This document shows, one piece after another, positions 42,973 through 52,008 of a DNA stretch of 64,000 nucleotides. Origin of the DNA: Fastidiosipila sp963510375 (GTDB lineage: Bacteria > Bacillota > Clostridia > Saccharofermentanales > Fastidiosipilaceae); contig CAUPES010000008.1 of assembly GCA_963510375.1 (NCBI GenBank), forward strand, positions 11,144 through 75,143, in the 5' to 3' direction. The stretch's first letter is position 1, and every line of letters starts with the position of its first letter. The notes beneath the pieces are model-generated. The model saw only the letters and a program-made list of their open reading frames with translations. It was not told the DNA's origin and did no database searches. The position numbers and the translations under genes are program-made.

Positions 42973-44934
42973 TTAATCTAAATCTGAATCTGAATCTAAT
43001 TCGCTTGGTGAAAATGAACTCTCTTCAGGTACGAATTCAGCTTTTTTCTTTCCAAAAGTATATTCTCTACCCTCATTTTTTGGATCTTTTAATCTTTGCT
43101 CTTCTGTTGTATTCTCCACATAAATTTGCTCAAAGACCTCAGCATCCATCTTTTCATTCTCCATTAAGTACTTAGCCATAGCATCCAATGCTTGACGTTT
43201 ATCTCTTAATATATTTAATACATCAGCATAAGCGTTATTAATAATCTCACTAACTTCTTTATCAATTTGAGCAATTACTTCGCTTGAGTATGCTATTGAG
43301 TTGCCATAACTTCCACCAATAAATACTTCATCAGAATCATCTGTAAATACTCTATTGTATAAAGTGCTACTCATTCCGTATCTAGTAATCATATCTCTTG
43401 CTGACTGGTTAGCTTTCTCAAGGTCATTTGATGCACCTGTACTTACTTCACCAAAGTAAATTTCCTCTGCTGCTCTACCACCAAGACATACTTTTATATC
43501 TGCAATTATTTGTGATTTTGTAGTAAAGTAAATGTCTTCAAATGGTTTATGTGCAGTATAACCACCAGCTCCACCTGCTGGAATAATAGAAACTCTCTCT
43601 ACCTTCTCTGTTTCAGAAACGCTTCTTAAAGTTAGTGCGTGTCCTGCCTCATGATAAGCAGTTAAGACTCTTTCCTTATCATTTATTAATCTACTTTCTT
43701 TTTCTGGTCCAAGAACAACCTTAAATACTGAAGCAGAAATATCTTCATATGTAATAAAAGATTGACCTTTTCTTGCTGCTGCTAAAGCAGCCTCGTTAAG
43801 TAAGTTTGCTAGGTCAGCTCCAGTAAATCCTGGTGTTGTCTGAGCAATTTCCTTAAAATCAACATCATCTTTTATAGGTTTATTCCTTGCATGTACCTTA
43901 AGTATTGCTTCACGCTCATTTTGGTCAGGTCTATTTACATGAACAGTTCTATCAAATCTACCTGGTCTTAAGAGTGCAGGATCTAGAATATCTGATCTAT
44001 TTGTTGCTGCAATAATTATTACGTCTTCACTAGGACCAAAACCATCCATTTCGACTAACAATTGATTAAGAGTCTGCTCACGCTCATCATGAGAACCACC
44101 TAAACCAGCTCCTCTTTTTCTACCAACAGCATCAATCTCATCTATAAAAATAATTGCTGGAGAGTGTTTCTTAGCGGTCTCAAATAAGTCTCTTACCCTG
44201 GAGGCACCAACACCTACATACATTTCAACAAAGTCGGAACCACTGATTGAGTAAAATGGAACTTTTGCTTCACCTGCAACTGCTTTTGCCAATAAAGTTT
44301 TACCTGTACCTGGAGGCCCAACTAATAAAACACCTCTAGGGATTTTTGCACCTAATTTCTCAAACTTTTCTGGATTTTTTAGGAACTCTACAACTTCTTG
44401 AAGCTCTTGCTTCTCTTCTTTTGCTCCTGCCACATCATCAAATGTAACCTTATTTTTCTCTGGATCTGCAAGTTTAGCTTTGCTACGAGCAAAGTTCATA
44501 GCTCCACCAGCTCCACCACCTTGTTTAGAAAACATTAACCACAAGAAAAATGCCATAGAGCCGAACATCAAAACTAATAAAATAATATTTAGCCAAGATG
44601 CTACATTAACTGGTTCAGCGTAATCAAAATCTATTGAATGAGCTTGCTTTGCAGCTTTTAATTCTTGAAGTAAATCATTCATCCAATATGGTGAAATCTG
44701 TTTACTTGTAAAATTACTACCTTTAACACTATTTTTGAACTTCAGTTCAATGTTATTTCCTGCAATTACTGCTTTTTCTACATTTCCTACATTAATCTGT
44801 TGTAGCATTTCTGAATAACTTAAATCAGCTGATCTACGACTTTGACTAAAAAACATAGAAATAGCAATAATGATAACTACAAGAATTACATAAAACGAAA
44901 GCCCACTACCTCGTCTATTCTTCTTATTATCCAT
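42973..44934 (-). CDS. ftsH: ATP-dependent zinc metalloprotease FtsH
   Basis: Membrane-bound AAA+ protease that degrades misfolded membrane and regulatory proteins. The 653-residue protein has two N-terminal transmembrane helices (about 11-27 and 113-135) around an extracytoplasmic part, Walker A GPPGTGKTLLAKAVAG near 205, Walker B IIFIDEIDAVG near 263, the second region of homology with GRFDRTVHVNRP and the zinc site HEAGH near 430. The tail (after 620) is acidic and low in complexity. The order tilS-hpt-ftsH is the standard Firmicutes arrangement, here all on the minus strand. Confidence 0.97.
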   Translation of the reverse strand: MDNKKNRRGSGLSFYVILVVIIIAISMFFSQSRRSADLSYSEMLQQINVGNVEKAVIAGNNIELKFKNSVKGSNFTSKQISPYWMNDLLQELKAAKQAHSIDFDYAEPVNVASWLNIILLVLMFGSMAFFLWLMFSKQGGGAGGAMNFARSKAKLADPEKNKVTFDDVAGAKEEKQELQEVVEFLKNPEKFEKLGAKIPRGVLLVGPPGTGKTLLAKAVAGEAKVPFYSISGSDFVEMYVGVGASRVRDLFETAKKHSPAIIFIDEIDAVGRKRGAGLGGSHDEREQTLNQLLVEMDGFGPSEDVIIIAATNRSDILDPALLRPGRFDRTVHVNRPDQNEREAILKVHARNKPIKDDVDFKEIAQTTPGFTGADLANLLNEAALAAARKGQSFITYEDISASVFKVVLGPEKESRLINDKERVLTAYHEAGHALTLRSVSETEKVERVSIIPAGGAGGYTAHKPFEDIYFTTKSQIIADIKVCLGGRAAEEIYFGEVSTGASNDLEKANQSARDMITRYGMSSTLYNRVFTDDSDEVFIGGSYGNSIAYSSEVIAQIDKEVSEIINNAYADVLNILRDKRQALDAMAKYLMENEKMDAEVFEQIYVENTTEEQRLKDPKNEGREYTFGKKKAEFVPEESSFSPSELDSDSDLD

Positions 44935-45046
44935 TAATACTATTTACTCCTCTATTATTACTAATAGTTTATATTAATATACAATTTTAAATGTATCTAT
45001 TTTAACAACATTTTATTTAAAATCTATATCTAAGTAAATTTTTCTT

Positions 45047-45577
45047 TTAATCATTGTCAACCATATAATGAACATTAGGTAAATTGCGGTAGTGACCATC
45101 AAAATCTAGACCATATCCAACTATAAACTCATCTGGAATTTGAATGCCTAGATATTCAATATCTAAATCAACTAATCTTCTCTCAAACTTATCAAAGGCT
45201 GCACATAATGCTAAACTCGCCGGTCTTCTTGTCTGTAGTAAAGGTTTCAAATGATTAAGTGTTATCCCTGTGTCAATAATATCTTCTACAATAATTACAT
45301 GCTTTCCTTCGATATCTGTGCTTAAATCATGTTGAATTGAGACATTACCTGAACTTGTCATGGCATTACCATAAGAACTAACTTTCATGAAATCAACTTG
45401 ACATGGAACGTCAATATATCTAATTAAATCAGCTAGGAATAAAAAGGCACCGTTTAATATTCCAACGAATAACACTTCTTTACCTGCATAATCTTTATTA
45501 ATTTTTGCTGCAACTTTTTTGCACATTTCTTGAATTTCTTCCTGAGAAATCATTACATCACTTAATTCTAAACTCAT
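45047..45577 (-). CDS. hpt: Hypoxanthine phosphoribosyltransferase
   Basis: Salvages hypoxanthine and guanine with PRPP to IMP and GMP. The 176-residue product has the FVGILNGAFLFLADLIRYID start, VDFMKVSSYGNAMTSSG near 84-100, the PRPP loop VIIVEDIIDTGITL near 114-127 and the C-terminal VGYGLDFDGHYRNLPNV motif. Length matches the family. AGGAGAG precedes the ATG. It lies between tilS and ftsH; in B. subtilis Hpt and TilS are also reported to act as a regulator of ftsH, which makes the conserved order meaningful. Confidence 0.96.
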   Translation of the reverse strand: MSLELSDVMISQEEIQEMCKKVAAKINKDYAGKEVLFVGILNGAFLFLADLIRYIDVPCQVDFMKVSSYGNAMTSSGNVSIQHDLSTDIEGKHVIIVEDIIDTGITLNHLKPLLQTRRPASLALCAAFDKFERRLVDLDIEYLGIQIPDEFIVGYGLDFDGHYRNLPNVHYMVDND

Positions 45578-45612
45578 AATTCTCTCCTAACATCCATATA
45601 ATCTAGCTTAGG

Positions 45613-47034
45613 TTATGAATTATACCACATGTAGGATAGATAATATGACTTTTTAAAGCTTCTTTCGCCTCCATTGTTCGTGTTTTCAGGAGTATAAAAA
45701 GGATTATCAAAATTATCTATAATTTTTTTGCCAATCACATACACTCTTTTATTTTTGGCTATTAATAATATGCTTTTTCTAAGTCCTAATCTAATATTTT
45801 CTTGTGCGAAAAAATCTTTTAATAAATATTTTTTACCTTCCTTAATTATATAGTCACCACTGCTAAAGGTTCTTATCTCATAATCACTTAGATTAACATC
45901 TGAATTCGAGTAAAAAGCACCTTTCATATCTAAATTTTTTCTAGAATAAAGCTTATAATTATCACGTAAATTCGGCTGATTATAAATTTCTTGACCATTG
46001 TAAATATAAAAAAAATCCTTATTTTTTACAACTGTAGCTTCCCCACTAAGTATAATTTCTTTTTCACCTTTATCTTGTAAAAGTAACTCTTCTATATCTT
46101 CTAAGTTGATCGCATAAATATCTTTCTCTAAACCATTAACCTTCAGGAATTCATTGATTAAAAATTTTCTTAGATTGATAGGTACTCCTCTAAATTTTTT
46201 TACAGAATACAAGTTGTAATCTTTATTTGTAAATTCCATTGAATTAGAAAATAATAATTCTTGTAGCCATTTATCACACTCATCTTTAATGAATTGATTG
46301 GCAATGGCAAGCTTATCAGCAGCATTAGATAATCTTTTTACAAGTCCATAATCTGTTGCGTTTTCCCAGTGAGGAATTAAATCATTTCTCAAATAATTTC
46401 TTCTATTGTCACTCAAAGCATTAGTATAATCTTCTCTCCATAGTAGTTTATTAAATATGGCAAAATTATAAATTTCTTCTTTGGTGAAATTTAAAAGCGG
46501 TCTAACATACAATCCGTCTGTATAGGCTATACCACTTAAACCATTTAAGCCTGCTCCTCGTGAAAGATTGAGAAGTAAGGTTTCAGCTTGATCATTCGCA
46601 TGATGAGCAGTCAAAATTCTACAGTCTTTTAGATCTTTATACGAACTATTATTTTTGCAGATATCCAACCAATGTTTACGTCTAATTTCTCTGCCTATTT
46701 CTTCCATATTCTTAGATATATTTTCACTTAAATTTGGGATATTATCTACAGAAGCTTCAAAATCATAGTCATATTGAATCGATAATTTTCTTGCAAGTTC
46801 TAGATCTTCTTGCGAGTCTGTCCTAATTTGATGATCTTGATGATGAATAATAACTTTAATCTTTCGCTTACTAATTTCAAGATACTTATTCAAAAGATCT
46901 AATAAACACACAGAGTCTACTCCGCCTGATAATCCTAGTACGATTATTTGAACTTCTTCTGGAAGTAGATTTCTGTCGATAATATTCTTATTAAATTTCT
47001 CTTGTAATACTTCGCTAATATTATTAAGTTGCAA
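45613..47034 (-). CDS. tilS: tRNA(Ile)-lysidine synthase
   Basis: Converts cytidine-34 of the CAU tRNA-Ile to lysidine, so that it reads AUA. The 473-residue protein has the PP-loop LGLSGGVDSVCLLDLL near 33-48, the IIHHQDHQIR stretch near 63, LTAHHANDQAETLLLNLSRGAGLNGL near 130-155 and RPLLNFTKEEI, all typical of TilS. The C-terminal domain ends with FFAQENIRLGLRKSI near 425. The start is TTG at 47034 with AAGGAG upstream. It follows dnaB by 20 bases and precedes hpt. Confidence 0.94.
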   Translation of the reverse strand: MQLNNISEVLQEKFNKNIIDRNLLPEEVQIIVLGLSGGVDSVCLLDLLNKYLEISKRKIKVIIHHQDHQIRTDSQEDLELARKLSIQYDYDFEASVDNIPNLSENISKNMEEIGREIRRKHWLDICKNNSSYKDLKDCRILTAHHANDQAETLLLNLSRGAGLNGLSGIAYTDGLYVRPLLNFTKEEIYNFAIFNKLLWREDYTNALSDNRRNYLRNDLIPHWENATDYGLVKRLSNAADKLAIANQFIKDECDKWLQELLFSNSMEFTNKDYNLYSVKKFRGVPINLRKFLINEFLKVNGLEKDIYAINLEDIEELLLQDKGEKEIILSGEATVVKNKDFFYIYNGQEIYNQPNLRDNYKLYSRKNLDMKGAFYSNSDVNLSDYEIRTFSSGDYIIKEGKKYLLKDFFAQENIRLGLRKSILLIAKNKRVYVIGKKIIDNFDNPFYTPENTNNGGERSFKKSYYLSYMWYNS

Positions 47035-47054
47035 TTTTTGCTCCTTGAATCGTT

Positions 47055-48521
47055 TTAGAACGGTAGATCATCCTCACTTAATTTAGCATCTTCAATTTCA
47101 AATTCAGCCTCATTTTTACTTGCGACGTGTTCATCAAAATTAGGATCAAAATTACTATTTTCAGGCGGTATATTGTAGTCAAAAATTTCTTGTTCCCTAA
47201 ATGTAGTAATATGTGAGAACCAGTTTAATTTAATGGTTCCTGTTGTACCTTGTCTATTTTTTGCCAAAATAAGTTCTGCTTCATCAGGATTAGGTGGAAG
47301 CTCTTCATTGTTATAATATGAATCTCTATATAGGAACATTACCGCATCAGCATCCTGCTCAATTGCCCCGGATTCACGCAAGTCGGATAACATTGGGCGT
47401 TTATTTTCACGCATTTCGACACCACGACTTAATTGTGATAAAGCTATTACTGGTACATTTAAATCACGAGCCATGATTTTCAAAGCTCTTGAAATTTCTG
47501 ATATTTCTTGTTGCCTATTTTGATTTGAGCTATCACTTCCTATTAATTGCAAATAGTCAATTACAACAAGATCTAATCCTGCTTGAGCCATTAATTTATT
47601 ACATTTTGCTCTTATATCTGCCGGTGATGTGGAAGCTGAATCATCAATATAAATATTCGCAGTCGCTAAAACTTGTACTGCATCTCTTACTTTATTTGCG
47701 TCAGGACTAGCTGTATCTATAGCTTCTTTAATTTTATTTGTAGCTATTGTAGACGCTGAACTCAAAAGTCTTAAGCCAACCTCATTTTTGCTCATTTCCA
47801 AAGAGAAAATTGCTACAGTTTTACCTTTTAGAGCCACGTTTAATGCCAAGTTCAACGCAAAAGCAGACTTGCCCATTGCTGGTCTTGCAGCTAAAATGTT
47901 TAAAGTTTGACGTCTTAGTCGTCCTAATTTCTTGTTCAAGTTAGGGAAACCTGAGTCAACTGCCAATTCATCACTATCACTTTTACGTAATTCTTTTAAA
48001 GTAACATTTAAAATTTCATGTAATGGCATTAAATCTTTATGGCTTAGGTCGTCTTTACTCTTAACTACTTCTGAAGCCATAAGGTTAATTAAATTGTCGG
48101 CATTTTCTTTACCAGAATAAATTGCTTTTTCCATTTTTTGGACAAAGGCTAAGAGTTTTCTTAAACGACTCTTCTCTTTAACCATATCAGCGTATTCTGC
48201 AACATTAGATAGCAAATATGATTTATCCGCTAGTTCTGTTAAATAGGATATACCTCCAATAGCTTCTAGTGTACCTTCGGATTCTAGGAAATCAGCAACA
48301 CTTAAAATATCTATTGGTTCACCTTTAGCTGCTTTTTCAATAATTGCTTGATAGATTAAACCATTCTTCTTTTGATAAAAGTCTTCCTTATCAAGACGCA
48401 CAATCTCAGCTCTAGCATCTTCTGATGTTAAAGCACACCCTAACAAAGACTCCTCAGCTTCAATATTCTGAGGAGGAATTTTTAAATTATTTTCATAACT
48501 ATCATTCGGATAATTAGCCAT
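47055..48521 (-). CDS. dnaB: Replicative DNA helicase DnaB/DnaC type
   Basis: Hexameric 5'-3' helicase of the replication fork. The 488-residue protein has the N-terminal primase-interacting domain (PPQNIEAEESLLGCAL near 16-31) and a RecA-like C-terminal domain with Walker A AARPAMGKSAFALNLA near 210-225, VAIFSLEMSKNEVGLRLLSS near 235, Walker B DLVVIDYLQLI near 315, and the SRALKIMARDLNVPVIALSQLSRGVE motif near 340-365. The C-terminal 40 residues are acidic and variable. It directly follows rplI, as in most Firmicutes. Confidence 0.97.
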   Translation of the reverse strand: MANYPNDSYENNLKIPPQNIEAEESLLGCALTSEDARAEIVRLDKEDFYQKKNGLIYQAIIEKAAKGEPIDILSVADFLESEGTLEAIGGISYLTELADKSYLLSNVAEYADMVKEKSRLRKLLAFVQKMEKAIYSGKENADNLINLMASEVVKSKDDLSHKDLMPLHEILNVTLKELRKSDSDELAVDSGFPNLNKKLGRLRRQTLNILAARPAMGKSAFALNLALNVALKGKTVAIFSLEMSKNEVGLRLLSSASTIATNKIKEAIDTASPDANKVRDAVQVLATANIYIDDSASTSPADIRAKCNKLMAQAGLDLVVIDYLQLIGSDSSNQNRQQEISEISRALKIMARDLNVPVIALSQLSRGVEMRENKRPMLSDLRESGAIEQDADAVMFLYRDSYYNNEELPPNPDEAELILAKNRQGTTGTIKLNWFSHITTFREQEIFDYNIPPENSNFDPNFDEHVASKNEAEFEIEDAKLSEDDLPF

Positions 48522-48552
48522 TACTTTAACCTTAAATCAAAATTTATTATAT

Positions 48553-48996
48553 TTATTCAGCTTCAACTCTAACTGTTACTTTAACAGAGACTTCTCTATG
48601 CAACTTAACTTCTGCATTAACAGATCCAATATTTTTAATATTTGTAGCTAAAGTGATGTTCCTTTTATCTACCTCGTAACCAGCAGTTTTTAGTAATTCT
48701 GCAACATCTGAGTTAGTTAAAGATCCATAAAGTCTACCATCATCTCCTGCTTTCATTTTTTTGACAAAAATTTTATCTTTAAGCTCTTTGCCAAGCTCTC
48801 TAGCCTCTGCTAACTCTTTGGCTGCATTAGCTTTTTCTGCACCTTTTTTCTGTTTAATTTCATTTAAATTTGAAGAAGTGGCCTCTTGAGCTAAACCTTT
48901 TTTAATCAAGTAATTATTAGCGTAACCTGTACTAACTTCAACTATCTCATCTTTTTTACCAACTTTTTTAACATCTTCTAATAAAATTACTTTCAT
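48553..48996 (-). CDS. rplI: Ribosomal protein bL9
   Basis: Structural protein of the large subunit. The 147-residue product has the classical L9 N-terminal signature, KVILLEDVKKVGKKDEIVEVSTGYANNYLIKKGLA, a long connecting helix (SSNLNEIKQKKGAEKANAAKELAEAREL near 40-70) and the C-terminal domain GRLYGSLTNSDVAELL near 88-105. The ATG follows GGGGTGTG. A TATAAT at 49030-49035 may be its own promoter after the tctA-like gene. The order rplI-dnaB is conserved across Firmicutes. Confidence 0.96.
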   Translation of the reverse strand: MKVILLEDVKKVGKKDEIVEVSTGYANNYLIKKGLAQEATSSNLNEIKQKKGAEKANAAKELAEARELGKELKDKIFVKKMKAGDDGRLYGSLTNSDVAELLKTAGYEVDKRNITLATNIKNIGSVNAEVKLHREVSVKVTVRVEAE

Positions 48997-49046
48997 CTTT
49001 CACACCCCATCAAAAATTTTCTATATAACATTATAACTCAATCATA

Positions 49047-49070
49047 AAAGATATTTTTTCAAATATCTTT
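49047..49070 (-). terminator. AT-rich hairpin after the tctA-like gene
   Basis: Ten-bp stem AAAGATATTT/AAATATCTTT with GAAA loop, starting at the tctA-like stop codon and followed by TTATGATT. It has no G+C-rich core, so termination is uncertain. Possible rplI promoter TATAAT follows. Confidence 0.45.
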
Positions 49071-50424
49071 AAATAATACTTACTAACTGTTGAACTATCC
49101 AAGGTGATGCATATAGAGCCATAAATTGAACACCGTAGTTGACTCCAAGTTTATTTAAAAAGCCACTAAATACTCCGATTACCAATACTGCTATGACATT
49201 CAATAAACCAGCATCCATGTATGCAAGTAAAATAATAAATGCAATAAATAGAGATAAAATCGCTTCATGCGGAATTTTTTTCAATACAAATTTAGTAATC
49301 TTATGTGCAAATCTATTCGCAAAAATATACACTACACTAATTGCTAATAATGCTGAAGCACTTGCTATTAGTGCAATTTTATTTCCACCTAATATATGAT
49401 GTATATTTCTTCCAACTTGATACACAGGTTCTGCTTCAAATAATGCTATACCTGGTCCAATACTTACTGGAGATAATGGCACACCTAAAGCTATTAAGGG
49501 AATTAATATACCAGACAAATATGTAGATTGAATTAGAGCAGACATAGTTGAAACTTTTCCAAAAGCAGCTACTTCCTTATCTTCTTTACTTCTATTAAAA
49601 CTTTCACCTAAAAGCAAAACTAATCCTACAGGAGACAAAACAAATAGCGCGCTAGAAATAAAAGAACTAAGTGAAATCTTTTTCAATTCTGATATATTTA
49701 GAATTTTAAAAGGGTTTAAGGATTTGTTCTCTATTTTCGGTATTGTTATGATTTTCTCTTCAGTCCTTATATAACGAACACGAGTGTCCTTATTCATAAT
49801 TTCCAGAAGTGAAAATAATAAGGGACCAACAGTAATTCCTAGGAAAAATGAAATACTTACATTTTTATCTGCGGAAACTATACCTAAATTCCAATACATA
49901 TGTCTAAAAGACATGAATAAAACGGCAAGTGGAATAATACTTATTAAAGATATAAACTTTGATTTACTTAGTAAGGCTAAAAAGATCGCCCCAAAAACAA
50001 ATAATAATGAAGCGTACTCCTTAATAAATCCACCAAGAGGAGCTAATAGTTTAGCCATTAATAATGAACTTGGTAGAGCAATTATAACTCCTAAAAGCGC
50101 ACCTGCTGCTAATTTCTGAATAGCCAAAGCTGATAAACCTTTACTCTTTAAATACTGTGAAGACTCAAGCATAGGAGAAGACATTACTCCCCCTGGCAGG
50201 CCCACAACAATTGTAGGCATAGCATTACTTACTGATAGCGTTACAACAGCAGCTATAAAAAAAGCTAAATTAACTTCTGCTCTAACCCCTGAAAGCACCA
50301 AGGCTAAGGTAATTGGGACAATTACTGCAGTTTCATCAGTTCCGGGTATGAATCCAATTAGCGTGTAAATTGCAACAGCTGCTAAAACTGCACCTAGTAT
50401 CTGTAAAATCAAATTAATATCCAT
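49069..50424 (-). CDS. TctA-family tripartite tricarboxylate transporter permease
   Basis: Large membrane subunit of a tripartite tricarboxylate transporter. The 451-residue protein has about twelve hydrophobic segments and the TctA signatures: GFIPGTDETAVIVPITLAL near 25-43 (G-x-x-P-G type motif), TIVVGLPGGVMSSPMLES near 72-89, and later GILIPLIALGVPLSPVSIGPGIALF near 315-340. TctA normally works with TctB and a periplasmic-type binding protein TctC; neither is present here. The upstream gene, ending at its first base, codes for a small two-helix protein that may replace TctB. It is inserted between rpsR and rplI, an unusual place. Substrate is unknown. Confidence 0.75.
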   Translation of the reverse strand: MDINLILQILGAVLAAVAIYTLIGFIPGTDETAVIVPITLALVLSGVRAEVNLAFFIAAVVTLSVSNAMPTIVVGLPGGVMSSPMLESSQYLKSKGLSALAIQKLAAGALLGVIIALPSSLLMAKLLAPLGGFIKEYASLLFVFGAIFLALLSKSKFISLISIIPLAVLFMSFRHMYWNLGIVSADKNVSISFFLGITVGPLLFSLLEIMNKDTRVRYIRTEEKIITIPKIENKSLNPFKILNISELKKISLSSFISSALFVLSPVGLVLLLGESFNRSKEDKEVAAFGKVSTMSALIQSTYLSGILIPLIALGVPLSPVSIGPGIALFEAEPVYQVGRNIHHILGGNKIALIASASALLAISVVYIFANRFAHKITKFVLKKIPHEAILSLFIAFIILLAYMDAGLLNVIAVLVIGVFSGFLNKLGVNYGVQFMALYASPWIVQQLVSII

Positions 50425-50693
50425 TATTCTTCCTCAACTTTCCTCTTAGGTTTCACAATAATGGAATTCACTATTACTGCAATGACTGCACCAATAAGCC
50501 CTATAAATAACTGTAAAGTCGTATTATCTCTAGGAGCAAGAAAAAATAAACCTAAAGTGAGTAACAATGAAATTAAAATTGTTTTAATTAATTCTTTAAT
50601 TGAAACAATATCGTTCCATATTTCAACTTTATCATTATTACTCGGATTATTATTTTGAATATTAATTAAATCCTTATTTTTATTAGTTTGCAT
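50424..50693 (-). CDS. Small two-helix membrane protein, probable partner of TctA-like permease
   Basis: An 89-residue protein with a polar N-terminus (residues 1-35, Asn-rich) and two predicted membrane helices, about 38-52 and 58-77, then a basic tail ending KPKRKVEEE. Its stop overlaps the start of the tctA-like gene by one base, so the two should be made together. True TctB proteins are about 150 residues with four helices; this could be a minimal form, but sequence similarity is too weak to say. The ATG at 50693 has GAGGTGA upstream; a GTG three codons earlier is less likely. Confidence 0.6.
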   Translation of the reverse strand: MQTNKNKDLINIQNNNPSNNDKVEIWNDIVSIKELIKTILISLLLTLGLFFLAPRDNTTLQLFIGLIGAVIAVIVNSIIVKPKRKVEEE

Positions 50694-50757
50694 AGCAATC
50701 ACCTCAAACTTTTATTTCTACTCTTAAATTTTAATATAAATATTGTTAAATATAAGA

Positions 50758-50785
50758 AGAGGTACTTTTGTAAGAAAGTACCTCT
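50758..50785 (-). terminator. Terminator after rpsR
   Basis: Hairpin AGAGGTACTTT / AAAGTACCTCT, perfect 11-bp stem with a six-base loop (CTTACA on the minus strand), followed by TCTTATATTT. It separates the rpsF-ssb-rpsR operon from the small membrane gene and tctA-like gene. Confidence 0.85.
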
Positions 50786-50808
50786 AATATAATCAAATTA
50801 TTTTATCA

Positions 50809-51045
50809 TTAAGCCTCTGTGAAAGGTATTAATGCCATCTGTCTTGCTCTCTTAATAGCTGTAGTTAATCTTCTTTGATGTTTTGCACATGTACCTGTTG
50901 TACGTCTTGGCAAAATCTTTGCATTTTCTGAAAGATATTTCTTTAGCAAAGCTTCATCTTTGTAATCTATAGCTTCAACATGATCTACACAGAATTGGCA
51001 TACTTTACGTCTAGGTTTTCTTCTGTTAAAACGTTTATTAGCCAT
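50809..51045 (-). CDS. rpsR: Ribosomal protein bS18
   Basis: Small-subunit protein that binds 16S rRNA together with S6. The 78-residue protein has the basic N-terminus, VCQFCVDHVEAIDYKDEALLKKYLSE and ILPRRTTGTCAKHQRRLTTAIKRARQMALIPF, covering the whole family. The CxxC pair and the CAKH group make it a zinc-binding (C+) type. It is the last gene of rpsF-ssb-rpsR, 23 bases after ssb. Confidence 0.98.
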   Translation of the reverse strand: MANKRFNRRKPRRKVCQFCVDHVEAIDYKDEALLKKYLSENAKILPRRTTGTCAKHQRRLTTAIKRARQMALIPFTEA

Positions 51046-51068
51046 TATATTCTCCTTCTTAATAATTA

Positions 51069-51536
51069 TTAAAGATCAAAAGGCAATTCTGTATCATCAT
51101 CAGGTGCTTCAAAGAAACCATCATTTGAATTTGTGAAATTATCATTACTAAAATTATTGCCACTATAATTGTTACTATTATTGTTGTAATTATAGTTCTC
51201 TGATGATTGATTGCTTGATTTACTATCAGCAAAATAAACTTCATCTGCTACAACTTCCGTGATATATCTTCTTTGACCGCTCTGTTGATCATCCCAAGAA
51301 CGAACTTGAATTGAACCTACCAAAGCTATTCTTTGGCCTTTGGCAAAATATCTGCTAACAAATTCAGCAGTAGATCTCCAAGCAACAACCGGAATAAAAT
51401 CAGTTTCACGCTCACCATCAGCGTTCTTAAATCTTCTGTCAACAGCAACTGTAAATGAGCATCTGCTGATTCCGTTAGATGTACTTGTTAATTCAGGATC
51501 TTTTGTCAAACGTCCCATTAAAATTGTCTTGTTCAT
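51069..51536 (-). CDS. ssb: Single-stranded DNA-binding protein
   Basis: Coats single-stranded DNA in replication, repair and transformation. The 155-residue protein has the OB-fold: MNKTILMGRLTKDPELTSTSNGISRCSFTVAVDR at residues 1-34, FIPVVAWRSTAEFVSRYFAKGQRIALVGSIQVRSW near 47-81, and an Asn/Gly/Ser-rich disordered linker (residues 112-145). It ends in the acidic tip DDDTELPFDL that recruits partner proteins. Placed between rpsF and rpsR as in other Firmicutes. Confidence 0.97.
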   Translation of the reverse strand: MNKTILMGRLTKDPELTSTSNGISRCSFTVAVDRRFKNADGERETDFIPVVAWRSTAEFVSRYFAKGQRIALVGSIQVRSWDDQQSGQRRYITEVVADEVYFADSKSSNQSSENYNYNNNSNNYSGNNFSNDNFTNSNDGFFEAPDDDTELPFDL

Positions 51537-51584
51537 TTAATGCCTCTCTCAATATTTCCTACTTAATTTAATCGATCAACAATT

Positions 51585-51866
51585 CTAGTCTAATGCGAAT
51601 AGAATGTGACGAACTAAACCTTCAGTAATTCTTAAATCACTATTGATTTCTTCTGGTGCGCTTTTTTCTGCTTCAATTGTGAATAACATATAATCGCCCT
51701 CGTTCTTATGATCAATCTCATAAGCAAAACGTTTACGACCAATATGTTCTTCAGAAGTAATAGTAGCATTCTTTTCAACGATAGATTTTACTTTATCATG
51801 AACAGCTTGATTAGCTTCTGCTTCTAAAGCACCATCAACAATGTACATTAGTTCATATTTAGCCAT
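51585..51866 (-). CDS. rpsF: Ribosomal protein bS6
   Basis: Small-subunit protein pairing with S18. The 93-residue product has YELMYIVDGALEAEANQAVHDKV at the start, GRKRFAYEIDHKNEGDYMLFTIEAE near 43-67 and a C-terminus ITEGLVRHILFALD. It is the first gene of rpsF-ssb-rpsR. AAGGAGGTGA lies eight bases before the ATG. Its leader contains two hairpins (next entry). Confidence 0.97.
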   Translation of the reverse strand: MAKYELMYIVDGALEAEANQAVHDKVKSIVEKNATITSEEHIGRKRFAYEIDHKNEGDYMLFTIEAEKSAPEEINSDLRITEGLVRHILFALD

Positions 51867-51891
51867 TTCTTCACCTCCTTGTGGACTATTG

Positions 51892-51933
51892 ACCCTGTTG
51901 ATAAAAACAGAGTAAGGAATGCTGTTTGACAGC
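51892..51933 (-). promoter_or_regulatory. rpsF leader hairpins
   Basis: Two hairpins in the untranslated leader: ACTCTGTT/AACAGGGT (51892-51913) and GCTGT/ACAGC (51921-51933). Many S6 operons are controlled by a leader that binds S6:S18; the known CCG-loop element is not evident here, so autoregulation is only a possibility. Confidence 0.35.
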
Positions 51934-51939
51934 TAGTTA

Positions 51940-51968
51940 AGTTTATCAGAAAGTTATTCTGAAATCAA
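51940..51968 (-). promoter_or_regulatory. Possible promoter of the rpsF operon
   Basis: TTGATT (51963-51968) and TAAACT (51940-51945) on the minus strand, spaced 17 bases. Confidence 0.4.
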
Positions 51969-52008
51969 ACGTATATATGCATTAAATCAAGATATTTTAT
52001 TAACCAAA

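Noticed and set aside
44935..44975. ACTATT/AATAGT inverted repeat before ftsH
   Set aside because: Six A/T-rich pairs across an 18-base loop; expected by chance in this composition.
51059..51244. 61-codon ORF overlapping the end of ssb
   Set aside because: Different frame of the Asn-rich linker of ssb, no ribosome binding site.
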